Shown here: piece after piece, positions 8,083 to 14,554 of the stretch
Layout: each line of letters opens with the position of its first letter
How positions within the stretch are numbered: the stretch's first letter is position 1
DNA from: JBBDWZ01 sp050732575
Lineage (GTDB): Bacteria; Gemmatimonadota; Gemmatimonadetes; Longimicrobiales; RSA9
Assembly (NCBI GenBank): GCA_050732575.1
Contig: JBOHRF010000017.1
Span: 1-39,907, forward strand
Length of the DNA: 39,907 nt
Reading direction: 5' to 3'
Translations under genes and position numbers: made by a program
Notes under the pieces: generated by a model
What the model was told of the DNA's origin: nothing
Databases searched by the model: none
What the model saw: the letters and a program-made list of their open reading frames with translations, nothing else

Positions 8083-9755
8083 GCGACGCTCAAATACCGA
8101 TAGGTCTGGCGGCTGGGCGCGCGCGTACGTTCGACGCGCACCACATCCACGTCCTGGGGCAGAGTCTCCAGATGGCGCCGGCAGTTTGCCGGAGTGAGCG
8201 CACGCCCGGCGCTGTCCAGCTCGGTATCAATGGCTTGCAGCAGATCGCCGAGGCGCAGTCCCGGATCGCGCAGCTCGACCTCGCGCAGACAGGCCTGCTC
8301 GATGGCGCGGCGCGTGATGTTCGCGATGACCGCGCCGCTCACCAGATCCGCAGCGCGCACCGGCCAGCGCTTGCCATCGCGCAGCGTGAGCGTGGCCAGC
8401 TCGCCGTGCCCATTGGGCGCGTACAGGCGCGCTACCGCGCCATCGATCAGCGCATCGCGATTGGAGCTGTGCGCGATGGGGGTGGAGTCCGTCAGATGAC
8501 GTTGGAAGATCTCGCGCGCCGCGCGCCGGTTGGGGCGCGGAATCTCGAGCACGATGTCACCCAGGCGGCCGCCTGCGCGCAGCAGCGCGGGATCGAGCGC
8601 ATCACGCCGATTGGTGGCGCACACCACCAGCACATTACCGCGCGCTTCCAGTCCATCGAGCTCGGTGAGGAACGCCGTGAGCACGCGATCGTCGACGCGC
8701 ATGGACTCGCCGCGCGCGCCACCAATGGCATCCACTTCATCAAAGAACATGACCACGGGCACGTCTGGCGCCTGCTGGCCAGCCTCGCGCGCCACACGGA
8801 ACGCCTCGCGGTAATTGGCCTCGGACTGTGCGTACCACATGCTGTGCAGGCTGCCCGGCTTCACATTCATAAAGCGTGAGCGGCCGGAAGGCGACAGTTC
8901 GGCCATCCAGTTGGCGAGCGCGCGCGCAATCAGCGTCTTACCCGTGCCGGGCGGCCCGGTCAGCAGCACCGCCGCGCGACGGTGCAACTTGTATTTGCGG
9001 ACGGTCGCTGCGTGCGCGTAGTGCAGACGTATCGTGCGCTGCAGCTCGCCGATTTGGCGGTCCAGGCCGCCCACATCGGCAAAGGTTTCGGCCGGTGTAT
9101 CGTCCAGAAAGAGATGTCGTCCCTGGGAGCGTTCTAGCCGGTCGAACGCCAGCCACAGATTGCGGTCCCAGCGGATCAGATCGCCCGCCTGCAAGGGCGA
9201 GGCGCGCAGTACATCCGCGGCCTGCACGACCAGCTCCTCATCACGCGCGCGAATGATCATGTGGCCAGCGCTCGTGAAGCGATCGAAAATGGCCGTCTCG
9301 CCGGATGAGAGAATCGGGTACGGCGATTTGGCGACCACCAGGTTGTGCTCGCGACCCAGCAGCACCGCATCGCCCACGGCCAGCGTACTCGGATCCATTT
9401 CCGGCGCGAAGTTCACGACTCGTCGCACATCGCCTACCGCCACCACCGCCGCCGAAGCACGCGTGCCCACGGCACTACAACCCAGGAAGATGCCAACCTG
9501 CCAGGGCGGTGCAGTCAGATCGGCCAGGATTTTTCGCAGTTCTTTCTGGTGGGCCTGTGCTTTTTCCAGGCCTTCGCGCAGCATGCCAAACTCGGTCAGC
9601 ACGGCTTCGTCCAGCAGGCAGGTACTCTCGGGCGTGCGGGCCCGAAACATCTGCATGAGATCCAGCTTGACTGCGTGGTCAGGCGCATCCGGTCCGACCA
9701 TCCGCAACTGCTGCATCAGCCGCATGGGATCAGGCGTCTCTTTGGAATTGGCCAC
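8079..9755 (-). CDS. ARC/Mpa-like AAA+ ATPase (proteasomal-type unfoldase)
   Basis: 558 residues. A short helical region at about 52-80 (LREGLEKAQAHQKELRKILA) could make the N-terminal coiled coil; residues 85-215 look like the tandem OB folds of ARC/Mpa; then one AAA+ module: Walker A GPPGTGKT 267-274, Walker B VVMFFDE 334-340, sensor-1 Asn382 (CATNRRD) and LLRAGGRLGD for the arginine finger region. Pore loop 1 reads MWYAQSE where ARC/Mpa usually have KYVGE(T/S)E. The C-terminus is TYRYLSVA: the YL of the GQYL proteasome-docking tail seems present but is followed by three residues. GTG start with GGGAAGGGAA upstream. Eighteen bases separate it from the JAMM gene. Expected to unfold tagged proteins; no 20S partner is visible here. 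Confidence 0.88.
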   Translation of the reverse strand: MANSKETPDPMRLMQQLRMVGPDAPDHAVKLDLMQMFRARTPESTCLLDEAVLTEFGMLREGLEKAQAHQKELRKILADLTAPPWQVGIFLGCSAVGTRASAAVVAVGDVRRVVNFAPEMDPSTLAVGDAVLLGREHNLVVAKSPYPILSSGETAIFDRFTSAGHMIIRARDEELVVQAADVLRASPLQAGDLIRWDRNLWLAFDRLERSQGRHLFLDDTPAETFADVGGLDRQIGELQRTIRLHYAHAATVRKYKLHRRAAVLLTGPPGTGKTLIARALANWMAELSPSGRSRFMNVKPGSLHSMWYAQSEANYREAFRVAREAGQQAPDVPVVMFFDEVDAIGGARGESMRVDDRVLTAFLTELDGLEARGNVLVVCATNRRDALDPALLRAGGRLGDIVLEIPRPNRRAAREIFQRHLTDSTPIAHSSNRDALIDGAVARLYAPNGHGELATLTLRDGKRWPVRAADLVSGAVIANITRRAIEQACLREVELRDPGLRLGDLLQAIDTELDSAGRALTPANCRRHLETLPQDVDVVRVERTRAPSRQTYRYLSVA

Positions 9756-9773
9756 GACGAAGTTCCCTTCCCG

Positions 9774-10829
9774 TTATGCAGGCACGGCAGCAGCGCCGGC
9801 CGCATGGAGAACGTGATGCCCGCGCAATTCGAGCAAACCCTGGCGCCAGCCGAACAGCGAGAACGTGGGCTCTTCGTAACCGACCACGTTTACTACGAGC
9901 GCCAGGCTGTAGGCGCGGGGAAATACGGTGCGGTGTAGCAGCCGATCGTCTTCACTGAGAAAGTCGCCGCGCAACGCGCACGCGCGCTGACTCTCTTCCG
10001 AACATTTCTTGCACCATTCGCGCACCGGGTGCGAGTGCCACCAGCCGATCATGATTTCACCCTGGCCGCGCAGTGCCAGCGCGGATCGGAACTCGGTCCA
10101 GGTATCACTGGTGAACGTGAGGCGGTGCAACGAAGCGTCCACATTGCGTGCGGGCAACTGCGCGGTTGCCTCGATGAAGAGGTCACCGCCGGCAACATCG
10201 CGGCACAGGTGCCCGATGAGCAGGCCACCCGTCTCCCGTGCTGACTCGGCGCTGGCCAGCTCGCGCGCTTCGTGCAGCACTGCCTGCGGCAGAAATACCG
10301 GAATGTCATCCAGACCAACGTGCGCGTTCGCTGCCGATGCCGAACGCGCCAGGCAGTGGCTCAGCGAGCCACTCCGGATGTGCAGCGTGGGCGCGCCCGC
10401 TTGTGTTGTGAAGCGACCATTTTGCAGTGGTTCGTCACTGTCCTGCGGGCGCGCGTACGCGACCGGCAAACAGCGCACTCCCGTGCCCGCCTGAAGCACG
10501 CCCTCATCGACCAGCTGGTTCACGGCCGCCTTGGCTGCTGCGCTGAAGAATGACGTACCGAACTCTGCGGCCAGCGTGTGCGCGCCTTCCACTGCCAGCG
10601 CGCAGGCACGCAAGCCACCAACAAAGGGGTCGCCCAGATTGTGGTCCCAGATCGGGTCGATGGAGCAATCGAGCAGAAGCGCACGCGCGGGCGTTGATCC
10701 CTGGCGCAATGCCATCAAGCGAATCCACTCGCGCAGCGGATCCCAGTCCATGGTGACCGGAATCTGGCGCAGCGGCGAGTGGTCCTCGCCCAACACCTGG
10801 ACCGCGTAGCGCCAGCGCTCGCTGATCAT
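9774..10829 (-). CDS. JAMM/JAB-domain metallopeptidase (deubiquitinase-like) with N-terminal extension
   Basis: 351 residues. The C-terminal half (about 175-320) is a JAB/MPN domain: catalytic Glu199 in ARETGGLLIGH, zinc ligands His265 and His267 in GWWHSHP, and Ser292/Asp295 in FLSEDD, the full E...HxH...SxxD set. An insertion between the HxHP and SxxD parts carries Cys273, Cys276 and Cys284 and may bind a second metal, as seen in other JABs linked to bacterial E1/E2 genes. The first 170 residues are unrecognised. Its start overlaps the stop of the ubiquitin-like gene (TGATG), so the two are probably made together. Likely to cut the RSS tail off that protein and to remove it from targets; this is inference from the family and context. 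Confidence 0.88.
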   Translation of the reverse strand: MISERWRYAVQVLGEDHSPLRQIPVTMDWDPLREWIRLMALRQGSTPARALLLDCSIDPIWDHNLGDPFVGGLRACALAVEGAHTLAAEFGTSFFSAAAKAAVNQLVDEGVLQAGTGVRCLPVAYARPQDSDEPLQNGRFTTQAGAPTLHIRSGSLSHCLARSASAANAHVGLDDIPVFLPQAVLHEARELASAESARETGGLLIGHLCRDVAGGDLFIEATAQLPARNVDASLHRLTFTSDTWTEFRSALALRGQGEIMIGWWHSHPVREWCKKCSEESQRACALRGDFLSEDDRLLHRTVFPRAYSLALVVNVVGYEEPTFSLFGWRQGLLELRGHHVLHAAGAAAVPA

Positions 10830-11128
10830 CAGCTGGAACGCCCGCCCGCATCGATGTTGGGCTGCAATACCAGCCGATCGCCGGACTTCAATGCTTCGCC
10901 CACGCGCTCGGACGCCAGCAAGTGCCGGCCTTCCCGGTCCAGACGCGCTTGGTATGTCAATGGACGCCCGCTCGTATCGTTGCGCGTGAGCTGCAGCTCG
11001 TGCAGCAGCTGGTCGACCAGCTCGCCAATCGAGGCATCAGCCGGTAGATCGCTGATCGTGGCCGTCTTCTGGCCGGAGACATCGCTGACTTCCAGCAACC
11101 CGATGCCACCTTCTTCTGTGAATTGCAT
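10829..11128 (-). CDS. Beta-grasp ubiquitin-like protein with C-terminal Gly-Gly plus RSS tail
   Basis: 99 residues. The pattern of strands and one helix (LLEVSDVSGQKTATISDLP, then the helix IGELVDQLLHELQL, then LTYQARLDREGRHLL and DRLVLQPNIDAGG) fits the ubiquitin-like beta-grasp fold, with the final Gly-Gly followed by Arg-Ser-Ser. A tail after Gly-Gly is typical of ubiquitin-like precursors that need a peptidase, and the JAMM gene follows directly. The chosen ATG (11126-11128) has AGGAAGG before it and sits 1 base after the stop of the preceding gene; the longer open frame upstream is a different gene's shadow. It should be adenylated by the operon's E1 and passed to E2. Confidence 0.85.
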   Translation of the reverse strand: MQFTEEGGIGLLEVSDVSGQKTATISDLPADASIGELVDQLLHELQLTRNDTSGRPLTYQARLDREGRHLLASERVGEALKSGDRLVLQPNIDAGGRSS

Positions 11129-11129
11129 G

Positions 11130-12068
11130 TCACCCTTCCTGGAGTATGGGTTCAGGGACTTCCATCGTCGTGAATGCGAGCGGGCGCGCTTTGCGCACGC
11201 GCTCGAGTGCGCGCGCGGCCAGATACTCGGAGGCCAGCGCATCATTGCGTAGCGCAGCCGCTTCGGGGCCCAGCAGGTCGGACGCGGTGGCCAGACCCAG
11301 CAAGGCCGTGTTCAGATCATCTGTGGTGAAACGCGGGGCGAGCATAACCTCGATGCCAACCGTCTCGCGCTCGCGCTTCCGTGCGCGCACAGCACGCACG
11401 AGCCGCAGTGATCCGGTAGCCGCCAGCAGAAATGCGCTCGTGGCCTGGCGGCAGATCTCACTCGTGGGCGAGGTATCGACCAGCTGCACATGACAGCACA
11501 CAGCGTCAGCACTCTGCGTGATGGCCGCCTGCGCGGGGCCGCGCCGGGTGGGAAGCGCGATCTGCAGGTGCTCGTCAGCGCGTTCGGTCCAGGACCACTG
11601 CCCATCGTTCAACAGGTCGCAACACTGTTCTGCAATAGCGTCATCGAGGCGCCGGTCGCGGGCCTGGAGCGGTGGGTCCTCCCCGATGCTGGCCAGGCTC
11701 GCTCCAGCTTCGAGGAGGCTGCTGCAGGCAGCGTTCAGCCGGTGTGCGCTGCTGTCCTCAGCGGCCAGACAGACATCGACACAGACATACGTGGAACGGT
11801 TGCGCCACTCGAATGTGGCTTTGGCGCTGGACGGAAGCTGGGCATTGAGCGCGAGCAATCGCCACGGCAGGTCCGGTGCGCGCTCGGGCCGAGCGGCCGT
11901 AGTCAGGCGCAACCACTCGCCGCTGCGCGTGGCCCGCACGGCCAGTGGCTTGCCATTGCGCAGCTGGAAACGCCAGGTCGCGGGCGCCGAACGATGCACG
12001 ACGCCGAACGCGCACTGACGCAGCGCGCCGATCAGTGCATCACCGGCATACGCCGGCTCGCGCATCAT
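11130..12068 (-). CDS. Unrecognised 312-residue protein of the Ub/Pup operon
   Basis: I do not recognise this protein. It has no signal peptide, membrane span or catalytic motif. Two halves look alike in layout: residues about 10-120 (WRFQLRNGKPLAVRATRSGEWLRLTT, then helices, then NAACSSLLEAGASLASIGED) and about 140-270 (WSWTERADEHLQIALPTRRGPAQAAI, then VCCHVQLVD, then helices). Strand-strand-strand followed by helices recalls the type III secretion chaperone (CesT)/YbjN-like fold, so a tandem copy acting as adaptor or chaperone is possible but unproven. The C-terminal third is helical. It overlaps the E2 stop (ATGATG) and has a GGGAG site. Its place between E2 and the modifier suggests a core role in conjugation, for example presenting the modifier or choosing targets. 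Confidence 0.8.
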   Translation of the reverse strand: MMREPAYAGDALIGALRQCAFGVVHRSAPATWRFQLRNGKPLAVRATRSGEWLRLTTAARPERAPDLPWRLLALNAQLPSSAKATFEWRNRSTYVCVDVCLAAEDSSAHRLNAACSSLLEAGASLASIGEDPPLQARDRRLDDAIAEQCCDLLNDGQWSWTERADEHLQIALPTRRGPAQAAITQSADAVCCHVQLVDTSPTSEICRQATSAFLLAATGSLRLVRAVRARKRERETVGIEVMLAPRFTTDDLNTALLGLATASDLLGPEAAALRNDALASEYLAARALERVRKARPLAFTTMEVPEPILQEG

Positions 12069-12604
12069 GGCTGCGCTCCCGCGCCGGAATGTCTGACATT
12101 CAGTTGCAGCGCGCGGCGCTTCAACGGACGCGTGTCGATGGGAAAGCGGTCCTGATGCACGCGCGCCCAGGCGCAGGCCTCAAGGTTCAATGCGTCATTC
12201 TCACGCATGGTCACTTTCTTGTACGTGATGATCTCGAAGCACTGGTAGATCAGGTCCACCAGCGCGGTGCCCGGGACTAGCCGGCCCACGCAGATGTACG
12301 GAGCCACAGCGCTGATGTTCGGATGATGAACGCGCCGCGGTCCGAGCCAGGTCAGGATTTGCCAGGGCTCGGCGTGGCGCAGGTAATCCGAGGGAAACCA
12401 GATGCCGACGGCAAAATGATTCGCTTCGCTGACTTCACCAGCGAGCGAACGCACCAGACCCCGGCAGTGGAAATCGGCCACGTACCGCTCAGGCGGATCG
12501 CCGCCCACCGGCGTGAGGCGCAGGATATCACTGTCCCGGGCCAGGGCCATGCCCTCCTCGTACTGGCGCTGCAAGAACGCCGCGCGTATCGGGTCGTGCG
12601 TCAT
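12065..12604 (-). CDS. E2 ubiquitin-conjugating-enzyme-like (UBC fold) protein
   Basis: 179 residues from ATG at 12602-12604 (ATGA overlap with the E1 stop, GGGAG ribosome site). The UBC core is clear: central strands ADFHCRG and FAVGIWFPSDYLRHAEP, then HHPNIS (the HPN motif, residues 94-96), PYICVG with the predicted catalytic Cys105 in the same spacing as the ICLD motif of eukaryotic E2s, a helix ALVDLIYQCFEII, and RENDALNLEACAWARVH resembling the PNPxDPLNxEAA segment. This is closer to classical E2s than many bacterial ones because HPN is kept. It should take the ubiquitin-like protein from E1 as a thioester and hand it to a lysine, perhaps helped by the RING-like protein. Confidence 0.88.
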   Translation of the reverse strand: MTHDPIRAAFLQRQYEEGMALARDSDILRLTPVGGDPPERYVADFHCRGLVRSLAGEVSEANHFAVGIWFPSDYLRHAEPWQILTWLGPRRVHHPNISAVAPYICVGRLVPGTALVDLIYQCFEIITYKKVTMRENDALNLEACAWARVHQDRFPIDTRPLKRRALQLNVRHSGAGAQP

Positions 12605-13773
12605 GAGGCAACTCCCAGTAGCAGTTGGTCGGTCATTGCTGAGCGTGGTGCGGGCGCCGGACAAAACTCGATGTGGTAATCAGCGCCGCCCATGGTGAGC
12701 GTGATGATCTCGTGCGCCCTGATGCCCAGAGCGGACAGCGACGTCGCGCGCTCGGCTGCGCTGAGTGCCGCGGCCTCCAGCTGCTCGCTCATGCCGAAGC
12801 CGCTAATCACCATTGCGCCGTGGCAGCGGCCACAGCGAGCGGTCCGCGCCGCTGCCGCACTGGACAGGCAGAGCGTTGGCTGGCTCTGGTCGCAGGTGTG
12901 ACAGGTCAATGCCCGCACGAACTGTTTGCCCGCAATGCTCAGCCTGATGTCGGAGTGAGGGCCGAATTGCTGCGCGATCCGGTCGAGAAGCGAACCGACT
13001 GTGCTGGTTTCAGGCGGCTCGTCCAGCGGTGCGATGGTCCAGACTTCGTGCGCACCCAGCCGGCAGTGCGCATTGCGCTTGAGCATCGTGCGGTAATGCC
13101 GATGATGCGCGGCAGCCAGCACGATCTGCTCGCCGGCCACGAGCGAGCCAGCAGGCGCTCGGGCTGATAGCAATCGCTCACACTCGAGCGCCTGCAGCGC
13201 CGCGGCCAATGCGCCCAGTGCCGAGGGCGCCGCCGTGGCCGGCGCCGCCTGCGCATCGCCCTCACAGGCATACTTCTGTTCGAGCGCCGCGTAATCAGCC
13301 GTGTCCCACCGGCACTCCAAACACGGCGCAGCGGGCGCCGGGATGTAGAGGTCGAGCCGCGCGAGCAGGCCGTCGGCAAGCACACCTGCGTCCAGCCATG
13401 GCACGCCCAATTGCCAGGCCGCTTCGTTCACGTACTGTCGCGCGCGGCGGTTGTCGAGACACGCCAGGATCAGGTCGGCGCGCAGCAGTCCGAGCGGCAC
13501 ATCTTCCACTCGTTCGGCGCAAACAGTGATCTCGATGCCAGGATTGATGCCATGGATCACGTGCGCTTGAACGCGCGCCTTGTTCTCGCCCACGGCCCAG
13601 CCCGCGATCGCCTGATTCTGCAGGTTGTGCTCTTCGTACACATCAGGATCGATCAGCGTGAGCCAACCGATACTGGCCATGCGCGCCAGGTGCGGCACCA
13701 GGTGCGAGCCGATGTTGCCGCCCGTGCCCACCACCACAACACGGCACTGGCCGACCTGTGTCGACGCGTCCAT
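12601..13773 (-). CDS. E1-like (ThiF/MoeB/UBA superfamily) activating enzyme with zinc-binding tail
   Basis: 390 residues starting at the ATG 13771-13773, two bases after the preceding stop and with GGAG 8 bases upstream. Rossmann-type adenylation domain: VVVVGTGGNIGSHL (residues 12-25), LIDPDVYEEHNLQNQ (Asp42/Asp44/Asn50), and ACLDNRRARQYVNEAA (Asp107). Cys151 and Cys154 (PCLEC) and Cys170 are the usual region for the zinc ligands and/or acceptor cysteine; Cys291, Cys294, Cys314 and Cys317 (CHTC...CGRC) form an additional zinc-ribbon-like pair. It should adenylate the C-terminal Gly of the ubiquitin-like protein and load it on E2. The gene overlaps E2 by four bases, as in other bacterial E1-E2 pairs. 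Confidence 0.9.
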   Translation of the reverse strand: MDASTQVGQCRVVVVGTGGNIGSHLVPHLARMASIGWLTLIDPDVYEEHNLQNQAIAGWAVGENKARVQAHVIHGINPGIEITVCAERVEDVPLGLLRADLILACLDNRRARQYVNEAAWQLGVPWLDAGVLADGLLARLDLYIPAPAAPCLECRWDTADYAALEQKYACEGDAQAAPATAAPSALGALAAALQALECERLLSARAPAGSLVAGEQIVLAAAHHRHYRTMLKRNAHCRLGAHEVWTIAPLDEPPETSTVGSLLDRIAQQFGPHSDIRLSIAGKQFVRALTCHTCDQSQPTLCLSSAAAARTARCGRCHGAMVISGFGMSEQLEAAALSAAERATSLSALGIRAHEIITLTMGGADYHIEFCPAPAPRSAMTDQLLLGVAS

Positions 13774-13775
13774 GA

Positions 13776-14312
13776 TTACAGCTCCAGTGGGGTCCAACGG
13801 AACCCCGTGTCGAAGGGAGTGGGCTGCGGACAAAACGCACAAAATGGCGCATACAACCAGCACGGCAGTGCCTCCGTTTGATGGTACCAGATCTTGCAAC
13901 ACGGACAGCACACGGCCGGTGTGCCGGGCTCGACCCGCTGCCGGCAACGCGGACACGTCATCGGCTGCTCGGTCTCCGGCATGGTGACGATGCGCGCGAG
14001 CTCTTCCGTCGAGTAGAACAGCGCGTCCTCACCCGCCACGTGAATCTCATCGCGGTCTTCGAGTACACGCAGCCCACCCAACACGGGCAGGCCGTTGACC
14101 GAGATCGCGGCTTCCGGTGCAGCCAGCAGGTGCCAGACATCGCGATCGCGTGCACTGGTGCGCACCAGATAGGCATCACTCGAGCGCTGCTGCGGACGCG
14201 GACCGCGCACACGGCTCGCGACAGCGTGCACCCTGGCCAGCGACACCCGCTGCGATTCCAGCGGGATGACCGCCCATTGTTCAGCGGATTCTTCGAGCCA
14301 GAGGTGCGCCAT
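13776..14312 (-). CDS. FHA-like domain plus RING-like zinc domain protein (E3 candidate)
   Basis: 178 residues from the ATG at 14310-14312 (GAAGGA site). Residues about 15-100 match the C-terminal half of FHA domains (WHLLAAPEAAISVNG, LRVLEDRDEIHV), though the Arg/Ser phosphopeptide residues are not obvious. Residues 118-161 hold a cysteine-rich module: Cys120-x2-Cys123, Cys135/136, Cys138/139, His144, Cys151-Trp, Cys158-x2-Cys161. The order C-C...C-C...H...CW...C-C is that of prokaryotic RING-type binuclear treble clefs, which have been proposed as E3s beside E1/E2 genes. It is the first gene of the operon. An E3 role, or a substrate reader through FHA, is inference; a simple zinc ribbon cannot be excluded. 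Confidence 0.75.
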   Translation of the reverse strand: MAHLWLEESAEQWAVIPLESQRVSLARVHAVASRVRGPRPQQRSSDAYLVRTSARDRDVWHLLAAPEAAISVNGLPVLGGLRVLEDRDEIHVAGEDALFYSTEELARIVTMPETEQPMTCPRCRQRVEPGTPAVCCPCCKIWYHQTEALPCWLYAPFCAFCPQPTPFDTGFRWTPLEL

Positions 14313-14411
14313 TACTATCCTTCGTCGTTGTGCTCGTGCTGCGCATGATTGAACCATGTCTTACATCATCGACGTCGCACGTCATGCTCGCGCATTGTTA
14401 CTGTAAAACAA

Positions 14412-14458
14412 CTTGCAAGCAAAGTGCAAACTCCACTTTGCTCACCTGCACAAAGTGG
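14412..14458. promoter_or_regulatory. Palindromic operator and candidate promoter of the Ub/Pup operon
   Basis: In the 242-base gap before the operon, GCAAAGTG (14419-14426) and CACTTTGC (14434-14441) form an 8+8 inverted repeat with a 7-base spacer, and CAAAGTGG repeats at 14451-14458. Read on the minus strand, TTTGCACT-N4-TTGCAAG (14430 to 14412) matches the sigma-54 -24/-12 consensus except that the key GG is TG. A sigma-70-like pair (TTGCTT, 16 bases, TAACAA) overlaps it. The sites lie about 100-145 bases before the first ATG. Which sigma factor is used cannot be decided from sequence. Confidence 0.4.
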
Positions 14459-14554
14459 CACAGCGACAATCGATGTTGCCGTTACGCGGCGAGTTGGGTG
14501 AGTTGCTGCAGTGAGTTGGTGAGTTGTGATTGCGCGCGCAGCTGCTGCGCCAAA

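Larger units (their letters stand above)
4621..14312 (-). other. Ten-gene hybrid operon: ubiquitin-like plus pupylation-like conjugation system
   Basis: Ten genes run on the minus strand with overlaps or gaps of 18 bases or less throughout. In transcription order: FHA/RING-like, E1, E2, unknown, ubiquitin-like, JAMM peptidase, ARC/Mpa-like AAA+, Dop/PafA-like, Pup-like, PafA-like. Overlaps such as ATGA (E1/E2, Pup/PafA), GTGA (AAA+/Dop-like) and TGATG (ubiquitin-like/JAMM) imply translational coupling and one transcript. Two chemically different tagging systems (Gly-Gly activation by E1/E2, and Gln/Glu isopeptide ligation by the glutamine-synthetase fold) are thus co-expressed with one unfoldase. 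No 20S core subunit is encoded in the window. That the two halves work together is inference from the arrangement. Confidence 0.9.
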
